A DNA stretch of 64,000 nucleotides from Rhodopirellula sp. (GCA_002701385.1 NZVD01000057.1:115089-179088); one strand, 5' to 3'. Positions 29,178-39,277 are shown, numbered from the stretch's first letter. Translations and numbers: made by a program. Notes: generated from the sequence alone by a model not told the origin.

Positions 29178-32100
29178 ATGCGTCAAACGGCCATCCTTCT
29201 GACACTCTTTCTAACTGCGGTTACCACAGCAGTCCTTTACTCACAAGCTCCTGAGGAAAAGCCCAGTGCTGAAGAGATCAGTAAGAAGATTGATGAGTTG
29301 GCAAGTCAGATGCCACGACTGCCCTCGTCGACTCCGGAACAATCCCGGAAACAAATGGAACTCCATTCGGAATTTGAAGTTCAAATTGTCGCGACCGAGC
29401 CTCTAATTCGCGATCCTGGCGCAATCGACATCGACGAAGATGGAAAAATGTATGTCTGCGAATTGCCAGAGTACAACGCTTATGCTGCCAAAGAGGACCC
29501 CGGTCAAAAGGGAGCCATCAAACAACTTCTCGACACCGACGGGGATGGTCGATATGACAAGGCCACAACGTTTTTATCAGACATTCCATACCCAACTGCC
29601 GTGCTCTGTTGGGATGGTGGGGTATTCATTGGTGCCGCCCCCAATATCCATTACGCCAAAGATACTGATGGAGACGGCGTAGCTGACGAAAGTAAAGTCG
29701 TTCTTTCAGGATTCGGTAGCGACCTGGCTGGCGAGGCTCACCTTAATTCATTCCGCTGGGGGCCGGATAATCGAATCCATCTATCGACCAATCTTTCGGG
29801 TGGCGACGTGAAACCTCATGAAGGAGGTAAGGAAGCAATCTCCGTGCGGGGGAGGGGAATCATCTTTGATCCCCGTAATCCGGCTGATTTTGAGTTAACC
29901 AGCGGTGGTGGACAGCATGGGATGAGCATGGATAACTGGGGGCGTAAATTCGTTTGTCAAAACAGTGTCCCGGCTGAAACTTTAATGTATGACGATCGAT
30001 ACTTAGCACGAAACCCCGTGATGCAAGCGACTAAAGCCGCTGTGTCGATCGCTCCCGATGGGAAATTCACTCATCTGTTTCGCATTAGCAAAGGCGAGCC
30101 TTGGCGTGAATTACGGACAATGCTTAGGCGGACAAAACAATTCCGAGGATCAGATGAAGGTGGAAAACCGTTCGGATTTTTTACCGGAGCTACCGGTATC
30201 ACCATCTATCGCGGAGACGCATGGCCTAAGTCGATGCACGGTAACCTCATCGTCGGCGATGTTGCTAACAATCTCGTGTATCGCGCTTCTTTAAAAACAG
30301 ACGGACTGAATTTGATTGCCGAACGAGCTGATCAAGGGCAGGAATTCCTAGCCTCTAAGGATCTTTGGTTTCGACCTGTCCAATTTATGAATGCTCCGGA
30401 TGGAACTCTGTATGTGTTGGATATCTCTCGTGAACTAATTGAAGGGGCTGCATTTCTGCCACCGGAATTCATAAACCATCTCGATCCGGTTAGTGGTAAT
30501 GATCAGGGACGTATTTTTCGAATTGCACCAAAAGGTTTTGATTCAGCCCTGACACTCAATCTCTCCCAATGGAATACTCCCGAACTGGTCGACTTACTGG
30601 ACCATAGTAATGGATGGCATCGAGATACAGCTTCTCGCCTGATTTATACTCGGCAGGACCTGTCCGCTGTGGCCAAACTTCGCCAGCTAGTGCAACAAGG
30701 GAAGACCGCTAACGGACGTTTTCTGGCTTTGTATAGCCTCCAGGGATTGGGAGCATTGGACGAAACGAGCGTTCTTCGAGGCCTTCAGGACGATGAACCG
30801 ATTATTCGCTGGCACGCATTAAAGACGGCTGAGTCTTTATGTAATCAGTCGCCTGCCATACTACATACGATGAATCAGATGGTTAGTGATCCTGATATCC
30901 GAGTACGATATCAATTGGCATTTTCCATCGGACAGGCGCTCGCTCCTTCAAGAAACTCAACGTTAATCACTCTGGCTCGGAAGGATATTGGCAATGCCTG
31001 GATGCGACTAGCGATTCTGAGTTCACTCTCAAAGGGTGCGGATAAAGTCCTGTCTGCATTAGCAACAGACGGCGACTTCTCAAGCCAACCCGACGGTTTA
31101 GCGTTTCTTAAGGATGTCTGTAGCCAGATTGGAATTCGCAACCGACCTCATGAGATCTCCACTGTCATCGGATTAATGGAAAAACACACCGACCTCGCAA
31201 GTCCGTTCCTAGAGGCGCTCGTGAGCAAGGTTCAGGGGGAACAACGAGAACAGCTACTCGCCTTTACAAGTGGAAAGACTGCAGACGTCCTGATGAAATT
31301 GGTTACGTCCGCTGTCGAGACGGCACAAAATGTTGAGCTCGAGCCAGCCACACGTATTCATGCTATCGAGAATCTTCAATTAGCTGAGTTTCGTCAGGTA
31401 AGCGAGTTACTGGATCAACTTCTTGACGTAAGACAACCATTCGAAATCAAGGCTACAGCCATCGACACTTTGGGCGAATTTACGCAGCAGGAGGTGGCAC
31501 TAATACTGTTGTCACGCTGGTCTATGCTTGGCCCAACGCTTCGGATGCGAGCAGCTGAAGTTTTGCTGTCACGAAATGTCTGGACGCACGAATTGCTTCA
31601 GGCTGTGGAACAGGGTCGTGTAAAACGCGGAGAACTAGACCCGGCTCGCGTCGTACTACTCAAAACTCATCCGGATGAAACGATTGCCAAACGTGTGAAC
31701 AACCTGTTTGCCAATTCTGGCAATGCCGCTCGTGCAACCGTCTTAAAAGACTATCAGAGTGCATTAGATTCCGAGGGTAACTCCGAACAGGGGAAAGCTT
31801 TGTTTAAGAAACACTGCTCCGCATGTCACCGTCTGGAGAATGTTGGAAATCAGGTTGGTGCCGATCTCAACGGTATTCGCAACCGTGGTATGGATGCCGT
31901 CTTACTGAATATTCTTGATCCCAATCGGGAAGTCAAACCGAAGTACCTTACCTACGTAATCGTAGACTTTGATGGCCGGAGTATTACCGGAATGATTGCG
32001 GAAGAAAGTGCCAATAGTATTACAGTGCAGAAACCCGACGGCACATCGACCACCGTATTAAGATCTGAAATAGATCTACTGAAAAGCACAGGGCTTTCCT

Positions 32101-32180
32101 TTATGCCCGAGGGTCTTGAGAAGCAGATCAACAAACAGCAAATGGCAGATCTGCTGGCGTACCTAAACTCGCTGCAATAA
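29178..32180 (+). CDS. second PVC-type membrane-bound dehydrogenase (paralogue)
   Basis: Same order as the gene before it: signal peptide (MRQTAILLTLFLTAV), propeller with DTDGDGRYD and DTDGDGVAD Ca-like loops, HEAT repeats and a C-terminal single haem c ('FKKHCSACHRLENVGNQVG' and 'ILDPNREVKPKYLTYV'). ATG at 29178 is preferred over a TTG at 29163. The 1000-residue protein is similar to its neighbour in length and in every domain, so this is a tandem duplication, old enough for large divergence. Both may be subunits acting on related substrates, or one might act downstream of the ceramidase-like or amidohydrolase-like enzymes encoded before them. Confidence 0.92.
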   Translation: MRQTAILLTLFLTAVTTAVLYSQAPEEKPSAEEISKKIDELASQMPRLPSSTPEQSRKQMELHSEFEVQIVATEPLIRDPGAIDIDEDGKMYVCELPEYNAYAAKEDPGQKGAIKQLLDTDGDGRYDKATTFLSDIPYPTAVLCWDGGVFIGAAPNIHYAKDTDGDGVADESKVVLSGFGSDLAGEAHLNSFRWGPDNRIHLSTNLSGGDVKPHEGGKEAISVRGRGIIFDPRNPADFELTSGGGQHGMSMDNWGRKFVCQNSVPAETLMYDDRYLARNPVMQATKAAVSIAPDGKFTHLFRISKGEPWRELRTMLRRTKQFRGSDEGGKPFGFFTGATGITIYRGDAWPKSMHGNLIVGDVANNLVYRASLKTDGLNLIAERADQGQEFLASKDLWFRPVQFMNAPDGTLYVLDISRELIEGAAFLPPEFINHLDPVSGNDQGRIFRIAPKGFDSALTLNLSQWNTPELVDLLDHSNGWHRDTASRLIYTRQDLSAVAKLRQLVQQGKTANGRFLALYSLQGLGALDETSVLRGLQDDEPIIRWHALKTAESLCNQSPAILHTMNQMVSDPDIRVRYQLAFSIGQALAPSRNSTLITLARKDIGNAWMRLAILSSLSKGADKVLSALATDGDFSSQPDGLAFLKDVCSQIGIRNRPHEISTVIGLMEKHTDLASPFLEALVSKVQGEQREQLLAFTSGKTADVLMKLVTSAVETAQNVELEPATRIHAIENLQLAEFRQVSELLDQLLDVRQPFEIKATAIDTLGEFTQQEVALILLSRWSMLGPTLRMRAAEVLLSRNVWTHELLQAVEQGRVKRGELDPARVVLLKTHPDETIAKRVNNLFANSGNAARATVLKDYQSALDSEGNSEQGKALFKKHCSACHRLENVGNQVGADLNGIRNRGMDAVLLNILDPNREVKPKYLTYVIVDFDGRSITGMIAEESANSITVQKPDGTSTTVLRSEIDLLKSTGLSFMPEGLEKQINKQQMADLLAYLNSLQ

Positions 32181-32193
32181 TACTGGCTGGCGA

Positions 32194-33606
32194 TTAAGCA
32201 ACAGGGTCCAGTTCGTCGATACAGTCGCCGAATGGAAGGATCGGCATAGGCCGTCCACCGAAGTCCGGGAAAGCATCGTCAAAATTAATCCCCAGATGCT
32301 TATAGACACTAGCCCACAGGTCGTTCGGCGACAAAGGACGCTTCACAGGTTCTTCACCACGAGTGTTAGTTTCCCCAATCACCTGACCAGTACGCATGCC
32401 TCCGCCCGAAACAATAAAGCTCATCGAATTCGGCCAGTGGTCACGCCCTGGTTGCATCACTTTAGACTTGGTCCCAGGACGTTCGTTGATTCTTGGCGTA
32501 CGACCAAATTCACCCGTCACAACCAACATGACTCGCTTATCAAGACCGCGGTCATAGAGGTCTTCAATCATGGCTGATACGACCTGGTCATAAATTGGAA
32601 AGCGGACTTCCGCATCTCGGAACAGATGGCAATTAACCGCATGGCTGTCCCAGTTGTAGACGCCCCAGTCCGGCATAGTGATTCCGGAGACGTATGGATT
32701 CTCCATAACGATCGTCACCCAGGGAACACCTGCTTCGACCAATCGACGGGCAAGAATCGCTCGCTGGCCCCACTCATGTCGGCCATAACGATCTCGTAAC
32801 GCATCCGATTCATGAGATAGGTCGAACGCTTTATGAGCCTCTGACGAAGTGATCATGGAAATCGCCCGTTGATTGAACGTGTCCATGGAATCCAACAAGC
32901 CACTCGTTTCAACGTCTTTTCTTAAAGAGTCCAAACCACTTAGCAAGGAAACTCGATCGTTAAGTCGTTCTTCAAACAACCCGGCGTTCAAGGAGAGATT
33001 CTGTACTTTGAATGTTTCTGAATTGGGATCACCAGAGACGTTGAATGGATGGGTCTCATTTCCCAAATAGGCTGAACCAAATGCAAACGTGTCGACTGAA
33101 TTCACTCGGCCATTTCCCAAAACTACGTAGTTACATAGCCCATTGGGATTAACGTATTCTTCCAGTTTCTTGGAAGCGATGGAACCTACGCACGGAGCGT
33201 CATTGATCGTTCCGGTAGGAGTCGCGGGGACACGCCCTGTTAAAAATCGCTTGTGACCGCCACCATGATCGGCGAAGTTGTGATGCACCGAACGAATGAT
33301 ATTGAACTTATCAGCTACTTTGGCTTGAAGCGGGAATAACTCGCAAATATCCATGCCAGGAACCTTTGTTCCGATTGGCTTGTAAATTCCACGGTAATCT
33401 TCTGGAGCATCAGGCTTGAGGTCATACATCTCCATATGAGGAGGACCGCCTGGTAGCCATACAAAAATGACCGAAGGATTATCTGCAGAAGGACGTTGGT
33501 CGGATCGTTCCTGAGCTTCAAGCAGCTGTGCTAGTCCGAGTCCACCGATCGCACTTCCACCGGCCTGTAACACACTTCGACGACTTAGTTTTTGATTCCC
33601 GTTCAT
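32194..33606 (-). CDS. DUF1501 exported protein
   Basis: The 470-residue protein has a Tat-like signal ('KLSRRSVLQAGGSAIGGLG') and the DUF1501 pattern throughout: 'VIFVWLPGGPPHMEMYDLKP', 'IRSVHHNFADHGGGHKRFL', 'VMLVVTGEFGRTPRINE' and 'RDHWPNSMSFIVSGGGMRTG'. DUF1501 is related to the alkaline-phosphatase/sulfatase superfamily, and its genes are very common in planctomycetes, usually next to DUF1549/DUF1553 genes; the function is unknown. Here the neighbour is instead the propeller/cytochrome operon. It is the last gene of the minus-strand group 32194-39277, 118 bases after the propeller gene, and is convergent with the previous operon. Confidence 0.92.
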   Translation of the reverse strand: MNGNQKLSRRSVLQAGGSAIGGLGLAQLLEAQERSDQRPSADNPSVIFVWLPGGPPHMEMYDLKPDAPEDYRGIYKPIGTKVPGMDICELFPLQAKVADKFNIIRSVHHNFADHGGGHKRFLTGRVPATPTGTINDAPCVGSIASKKLEEYVNPNGLCNYVVLGNGRVNSVDTFAFGSAYLGNETHPFNVSGDPNSETFKVQNLSLNAGLFEERLNDRVSLLSGLDSLRKDVETSGLLDSMDTFNQRAISMITSSEAHKAFDLSHESDALRDRYGRHEWGQRAILARRLVEAGVPWVTIVMENPYVSGITMPDWGVYNWDSHAVNCHLFRDAEVRFPIYDQVVSAMIEDLYDRGLDKRVMLVVTGEFGRTPRINERPGTKSKVMQPGRDHWPNSMSFIVSGGGMRTGQVIGETNTRGEEPVKRPLSPNDLWASVYKHLGINFDDAFPDFGGRPMPILPFGDCIDELDPVA

Positions 33607-33724
33607 ACTTACATTCTAGCATCTGAATAAATCGGCCACTACATATATATTTCATCGACACGATCGCCTGCCGTACTTTTGGATTCAACTCACCCGATTT
33701 AAGTAGATTCACGGGAATTAGAGG

Positions 33725-35245
33725 CTATTCGGCCAATCCCGGAATCTTATTGAGAGTGTAATAACCGTTGGGATGAAGCAATGCATCTCCTTGCTTAGAC
33801 TTTAAGTTGATGCAATTCAGTTCATGGACATAGCCTTGTCTTAAATCAGAAACGGTTAACTTGACCGTCAAGCCATCTTCTGACACCTGGACATCAGTAA
33901 TGTCATTTCGTTCGGTTAGAATCTCAGGACTACCGTACTTAGCCTGCAGTAGATAGGTGTAGTTCTTCATCCGATAAGACTTCAGGTCTGCGGCTGATTC
34001 TGGATCCACAGGCCGAGTGAACTCCAATTCAAATCCATTTGGTTTGGATCGCATTTCCTTAATTTCGAATGGCATTTCCCCAGTCCACTCAAGACGCTGC
34101 AATCCGTAGGACGAGGAGCCAAGTGAACTCCAACCTCGATTCGTTAGGCCAACATACATTTGTCCGTCAGCGCTGAAATCCATTCGCACGACAGCTGAGT
34201 CGAAACCGCTGCGAAACCGAAAACAAGCTCCCTGATATTCCCCGCCCACCTTTTCCAGAAAGACTCGATTGATTTCAGAAAGTCGAAATTCGCCGATGAA
34301 TAATTGCCCGGCAAAGGGCCCAAATTTTCCACAGGTATTGTCCAGCACAACATCTGTGGCGCTTTGCCCAACCTTCTTATAGGGAAACCAAACTGCAGGT
34401 GGCTTTAGATTTTTAACCCGTGGTATCGCCGCCGGCCAGGGTACTCCTGGCGATAACTTATCCACCTCCTGAGACGTAGGAAATTTGTCAGAGTGCGGGC
34501 TTCTCAAACCCCAGGGGTGTCCGAAGAATGAATCCTCTCGCATGTGATGAAGCGAACAGGTGGCAATCCAGTTTCCCTGTTGATCGGTAAAAAACATGTC
34601 ACCCTGCTGGTTGGCTCCAAAGCCACTTGGTGAACGCATACCCGAACAGACCGGAGTGAGTTTTCCTTGCTGATCAATCTTCACTCCCCAACCACGCCAA
34701 AGGTCGTCTCCATTGTATGCGTGGTCTCCCATCCCCATGTTTAACGTAACCCAGAAATTGCCTTGATGATCCAACTTGGGTCCGTAGGTGTATTCATGGT
34801 AGTTACCTGTCACACCCCATCCCGCAGCAACATTTTCGTATTCATCAGCATAGCCATCGCCGTCGGTATCACGGATGGCGGTCAATTCAGCACGTTGCGC
34901 CGTATAGAAAGTACCGTCCTTAAAAACAAGTCCCATCGGGTCGTGTAAGGCGTCGGCGAAAAGTGAATATTCTATGTTCTTGGGGTCACCTTCGAGATTC
35001 GACAGAATCCAAATTTCACCCTTGCGAATTGCCACAGCTAACCGACCGTCTTCGAGTGAAGTCAGCCCTGTAACTTCAAGTACGACTTCATTCGTATCAG
35101 GCCTCCAACGCTTATCGCGTGAATGTGTCTTAGCCTGAGCACTGACCAGAGTTTGTAATTGGTAATAATCGTTTTCACGTCGCTGTCCGAATGCGGGCAA
35201 CGAAAAAACGCCGACCAAGAAAAGTGATAACAAAGTCTTTACCAT
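33725..35245 (-). CDS. exported soluble beta-propeller (sorbosone-dehydrogenase-like)
   Basis: The 506-residue product has a signal peptide (LLSLFLVGVFSLPAFG) and a propeller with 'EVTGLTSLEDGRLAVAIRKG', 'RDTDGDGYADEYENVA' and 'TYGPKLDHQGNFWVTLNMG', as in the propeller part of the PVC dehydrogenases. HEAT repeats and a cytochrome domain are missing, but the preceding gene encodes a pentaheme cytochrome, so the two may together do what the fused proteins do. The C-terminal ~100 residues form a separate beta-domain ('NGFELEFTRPVDPESAADLK'), possibly Ig-like. Its start overlaps the cytochrome stop by 7 bases. Confidence 0.85.
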   Translation of the reverse strand: MVKTLLSLFLVGVFSLPAFGQRRENDYYQLQTLVSAQAKTHSRDKRWRPDTNEVVLEVTGLTSLEDGRLAVAIRKGEIWILSNLEGDPKNIEYSLFADALHDPMGLVFKDGTFYTAQRAELTAIRDTDGDGYADEYENVAAGWGVTGNYHEYTYGPKLDHQGNFWVTLNMGMGDHAYNGDDLWRGWGVKIDQQGKLTPVCSGMRSPSGFGANQQGDMFFTDQQGNWIATCSLHHMREDSFFGHPWGLRSPHSDKFPTSQEVDKLSPGVPWPAAIPRVKNLKPPAVWFPYKKVGQSATDVVLDNTCGKFGPFAGQLFIGEFRLSEINRVFLEKVGGEYQGACFRFRSGFDSAVVRMDFSADGQMYVGLTNRGWSSLGSSSYGLQRLEWTGEMPFEIKEMRSKPNGFELEFTRPVDPESAADLKSYRMKNYTYLLQAKYGSPEILTERNDITDVQVSEDGLTVKLTVSDLRQGYVHELNCINLKSKQGDALLHPNGYYTLNKIPGLAE

Positions 35246-37608
35246 TGGTAGCTAACCTCCACCTTCTGAGCCCCTGAGTTAAGTATTAACAAGATATGAC
35301 CATCCTTGACGACCACTTCATGGCCCGACTTAATCTGGATTCTCAATTTATCATCGACATGGACCATCGTTCCCTCACGTTTAACTGACGTGTTTATGGA
35401 AGCGAGTAAGACTGCCCATTTGGCGTCACTCGGAGCCTGCGATATCTCCATCCGACGTAATAGCCCTGTCTCGGTGGGTGTCAAAGTATCAGCGACCTTT
35501 ATCTGTTGATTACCATACCGAATCGTGGGGACTGTATTAGGAGGCTTTGCCAATCGGTATCCAAGGTACCGAATTCCCGCGGCTTCTGCGGAATCAGGCC
35601 ACCTGCCACTGGCGGCATCAACTTGGGCTAATGCAACACCCTGCGTTAGAGTGATTTGCTCGTTACCTAAAGGAGAAGCAAATGGTATGAAGCGATCGAA
35701 CCAGGTTCCATGTGCATCGAGAAATCGCCCTTTCCAGGCTAAAGCTAGTCTCACTTCCCGCAGGTCAAATGCATAATGAACGCGTTCTGGAAACCCAACA
35801 GCAAAGGCACGGGTCCCGACGTTTTGCATAAATGTTCGTAAACGGATTGGTGACTCGTTCGGCTCAAGCTCAAACCCCTGTTGCTCATCCGCCAATAACT
35901 TATCAGGCAACTCTGCCTTGTCACTGTGGTTTAAGTAGGTCCAAATCGCTGTGACTTGGTGTTCCACATTACCCTCGAGAATCTGAGGTACCGATGCGTT
36001 ACCCTGAGGAAAGAAATTAGGCATCCGAGTCCGGGGACGTTTGCTATTTGGATTGAGCAGAAATTCCTTAAACCACTCAGGCTGCAATCGAGAAATTGGG
36101 TTCGCCATCTCGACTCCAACGACGCCTGTCATACGTTTTCCCTGGATAGCATGACATTGCACACACCCCTTATCCACCAACTGCCGACCGGCTTCAATGA
36201 GATCCTTCTCTGGAAGATTGGCCTCCAACACTGGTTGATTCTTTTTCGCATCATCTACCGCACTAAAGACTGACGGGAGTTGCTCAGTTACCGGTGCGCC
36301 AAACAGAGGCATCCGAGCCTGCATATGAGGACGGATATCCCGTTTTCCGGCCAACACATCAGCCAGAGCAGTGGAGACTAATTTATTCCCTACTCCGGAT
36401 AGAGGAGGTGGAATTTTTCCTTCATCTCCAAAATCCACATGGCCCACAGTTTCAAAATAGGAAAATCGCCGTGCGCCAACACCGCCCACCGATTCCTGAT
36501 CTGACCAGATTCGCTGATGGCAAGCATAGCAGTTTCCAGTCACCAGTTTACGATGTAAGAATTGTTCACCCGTTTCAGGAGCTTGTGCTGTGATGGCACT
36601 TTTAATCAACTGGCGTTGTGCGTCAGTCAGATGATATTCCACCGGTCGGTGTGCAGATTGAACGTCAAGACACCCTCCGTCGAAACGCTCAGGGACAAGC
36701 CGTTCATAGGCTGGGCGGTCAATCTGACTAAAATCAGCATCATGCTGATGACACTCGACACAGCCGAACTGAACGAAATGGCTCTTTCCCTTTTCAACTA
36801 ACTCGGGAGCCGGAATGGCTCCTGAAGGCCGCGTTTGAACTGTCTTCTCTCGCAACAAATAATGGGCGACGTCGGCTGCTTCCACAACATTCAACTTCAA
36901 ACTCGGCATGCGCCCCGATGGCCGACTGTGGCTCGGATTAAGCAGAAACTTGGTAAGGGAATCATGGGAATACTTCTCGAATAAATCTGGCAGAGGCACT
37001 GAATCTGCCCACTCGGAAAGTACAGGGCCAACCCCTACCAGACCGTTATCTTCAAAGTCCTCCTTTTTAAGTTGATGAAATTTCTCTGAAGCATCCGGGG
37101 CATGACAGGCGACGCATCCGACCGTATGGAATAGTTCATATCCACGCTCTGCATTGCTCGCACCTGGGTCACCATTCTTATCTTCTTTAAGCGGAGCATA
37201 AATCGGTTTACGGGAAGACTGTAGGAATGCCACTAGTTCACGAGCAACCTGTGCTCTCTGCGATTCAGCTAGTTTCCCAAGAACGTCAGGCATCGTTGTG
37301 CCCGGTTTTACCTGATGAGGGTCTGAGATAAAGGCGGTAGCCCAAGCGGGTTGAATTCGATGAAACAAACCAGTCAAAACCGGCCCCTTCTTGGGCTGCA
37401 ATGTTTCATTGAGCACCGGAGCATGGCAAGCCGTACAACTTAGTTCAGTTAAAAGGGCGTTTCCTGGTTGACCGGCATAATCTCCATCGGCAGTTCGAGT
37501 TAACCCGGGAATGATCGGTGGTGTCCCGTCAGCAGCCTTGACGACTGATAAAGTAAGTAATGCGATGCTAAGTCCACTCAGGGCTGATACCCAATGTTTA
37601 CTTTTCAT
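35239..37608 (-). CDS. exported pentaheme c-type cytochrome
   Basis: The 789-residue protein has a signal peptide and five CxxCH motifs: CTACH, CVACH, CVECH, CYACH and CVQCH. These should bind five covalent haems, in a chain of cytochrome-c-like domains ('RGYELFHTVGCVACHAP', 'EKGKSHFVQFGCVECHQ', 'DKGCVQCHAIQGKRM'). Several 'GRMPSLKLN' and 'RTRMPNFFPQG' motifs supply likely distal Met ligands. The C-terminal ~200 residues have no haem motif and are beta-rich. It probably carries electrons from the propeller protein encoded next to it. The start overlaps the end of the upstream gene by 11 bases. Confidence 0.92.
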   Translation of the reverse strand: MKSKHWVSALSGLSIALLTLSVVKAADGTPPIIPGLTRTADGDYAGQPGNALLTELSCTACHAPVLNETLQPKKGPVLTGLFHRIQPAWATAFISDPHQVKPGTTMPDVLGKLAESQRAQVARELVAFLQSSRKPIYAPLKEDKNGDPGASNAERGYELFHTVGCVACHAPDASEKFHQLKKEDFEDNGLVGVGPVLSEWADSVPLPDLFEKYSHDSLTKFLLNPSHSRPSGRMPSLKLNVVEAADVAHYLLREKTVQTRPSGAIPAPELVEKGKSHFVQFGCVECHQHDADFSQIDRPAYERLVPERFDGGCLDVQSAHRPVEYHLTDAQRQLIKSAITAQAPETGEQFLHRKLVTGNCYACHQRIWSDQESVGGVGARRFSYFETVGHVDFGDEGKIPPPLSGVGNKLVSTALADVLAGKRDIRPHMQARMPLFGAPVTEQLPSVFSAVDDAKKNQPVLEANLPEKDLIEAGRQLVDKGCVQCHAIQGKRMTGVVGVEMANPISRLQPEWFKEFLLNPNSKRPRTRMPNFFPQGNASVPQILEGNVEHQVTAIWTYLNHSDKAELPDKLLADEQQGFELEPNESPIRLRTFMQNVGTRAFAVGFPERVHYAFDLREVRLALAWKGRFLDAHGTWFDRFIPFASPLGNEQITLTQGVALAQVDAASGRWPDSAEAAGIRYLGYRLAKPPNTVPTIRYGNQQIKVADTLTPTETGLLRRMEISQAPSDAKWAVLLASINTSVKREGTMVHVDDKLRIQIKSGHEVVVKDGHILLILNSGAQKVEVSYQW

Positions 37609-39277
37609 TTCGTTGAAACAATCTCTCTTGATATTGAAGAGTTAAAAACAACAGGGCCATAGCTCCGGCTCGATCATTGCGGGATTGCAAAGCTTCACGA
37701 TCCAGGTAGGCCCGAAAGTCCTTCTGCTTCCCTGTACCTGTACAAACATTGTTGATAGAGCCATCGGCCGCAATCCTCCGTAAGGTTGCCAGTTCAGCTT
37801 TTTCTAGGACTTGATAATAATCTGACGCATCGAGGATCCCTCCGTTCACACCGATTTTGATCGCCGCGGCAATCATACAGGTAGACGTAAACTCTGGATA
37901 GCTCTCTGGATGATCAATAACCTGATGCCAGCTCCCTGTAATACCCTGATGCTTTACTAATGCTTCTATGTGTTTTACAAAGCTAGCCTTGCTCTGTTCC
38001 CATCCTTTTGTATTGTGTGGAACCTGCACTAAACTCATGGCTGCCCCTAATGCAGCAAAACCATTACCTCGTCCCCAGGCGGCCTGATCTAACGGAGAAT
38101 GACGATACAATCCGTTCTCCAGTTGGTTCATGGAAGCACAGGCCTGTAGATGTGAAAGGCATGCGTTAAAGTACTGTGACTTCCCCAGGCTACCTGCCAG
38201 AGACAGTAACGGGCCTCCCATAAATACCGCATCACTCATTTCCGAGTGAAAGGGCATCATACGAAGCCCGTCGTATTCAGTTGGATTGGAGTCGTACAAT
38301 CCTGCAACGTCCCATATTCTTTCGCGACATGCTTGCTGATACTCCACCGGATAAAGGGGGTACATAAGATGAGTTACGAAGACCAAATTTCCGGCAATCT
38401 CAGAACCACTTTTAGGAAGGGACTGTTTCAATAGTGGCTCAACCACTTTTCTCGTCTTGTCACCATCGAGTGTATTTTCAAATTCGAGATTGTGGCAGGT
38501 AATTTGGGACATGACTGCTAAAGCGGGGATGTAAGAGATCCTATCCATCTTTCGGCCATAGACATCAAGCAATTGCTCAATGGCTCCCTTGGCATCCATG
38601 GCTTTCTGTTCGAAGTTTTGTCGAGTCGCACTTTTCCCCTTAGTTTGGGCTGCCCCCTTAATGGACTCAGCTGCAAATTCCAACTCGTCTTCATAAGCGA
38701 GTGAAATCGCTTCCAATGGAACTCCAAAGTGCTTGCTCCCTTCCGTAATGGAATTCAGATAGTTGGTTTGCTCGGTAGCAGGATTATCTTGAACAGGCAG
38801 TCGGTACTTTCGCGTTTGGGCAGATTCATTCAATACGATTCCCTGTGTTGAGGCAGAGTCGAGGAGCACAATCGTATCGACTAAGTGGTATGCAGACCAA
38901 CCAATCAAGTACTGGTATTCCGGATTGGATTGCGACTGATAGAAAGACTTTTTGTCAGCGGGTGTCACCTCTTTTGCACCAGTCTGATCGGGGTAGAGAT
39001 CCGGACAGACGGCGAGCAAGAAATTGTCTCCACCGACGAGTTGCCGAGCCAATTTTGTCGCATCCTTAACTGTCTCCTCGCCGAACACTCCACCTACGAC
39101 AAGAATTCGAGTGGAGGTATTTTGAACATCAAAGAAGTCCACCGGCGCTGTCACAGGAATGCCATTGCCTTGCCGAGTGACACCCAAAAACGACTCATCG
39201 GCGGCTTCGACAACCAAGCCTGGTGACAGGGAGATTAAGAGTGCTAAAAGAGGGAGGAAGATTCGTCTAATTCGCAT
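37598..39277 (-). CDS. exported six-hairpin glycosidase-like protein (GH88/GH105-like)
   Basis: The 559-residue product has a signal peptide (LLALLISLSPGLVVEA). The C-terminal half has the unsaturated glucuronyl/rhamnogalacturonyl hydrolase pattern: 'LDQAAWGRGNGFAALGAAMS' and 'SWHQVIDHPESYPEFTSTCM'. Such enzymes cleave the unsaturated sugar left by polysaccharide lyases, which suggests pectin or glycosaminoglycan-like substrates. The N-terminal ~200 residues are different; 'RILVVGGVFGEETVKDATKL' is faintly like the M14 metallopeptidase GGxHGxE motif, but the zinc His is absent. It is the first gene of the operon continuing into the cytochrome and propeller genes. Confidence 0.75.
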   Translation of the reverse strand: MRIRRIFLPLLALLISLSPGLVVEAADESFLGVTRQGNGIPVTAPVDFFDVQNTSTRILVVGGVFGEETVKDATKLARQLVGGDNFLLAVCPDLYPDQTGAKEVTPADKKSFYQSQSNPEYQYLIGWSAYHLVDTIVLLDSASTQGIVLNESAQTRKYRLPVQDNPATEQTNYLNSITEGSKHFGVPLEAISLAYEDELEFAAESIKGAAQTKGKSATRQNFEQKAMDAKGAIEQLLDVYGRKMDRISYIPALAVMSQITCHNLEFENTLDGDKTRKVVEPLLKQSLPKSGSEIAGNLVFVTHLMYPLYPVEYQQACRERIWDVAGLYDSNPTEYDGLRMMPFHSEMSDAVFMGGPLLSLAGSLGKSQYFNACLSHLQACASMNQLENGLYRHSPLDQAAWGRGNGFAALGAAMSLVQVPHNTKGWEQSKASFVKHIEALVKHQGITGSWHQVIDHPESYPEFTSTCMIAAAIKIGVNGGILDASDYYQVLEKAELATLRRIAADGSINNVCTGTGKQKDFRAYLDREALQSRNDRAGAMALLFLTLQYQERLFQRNEK

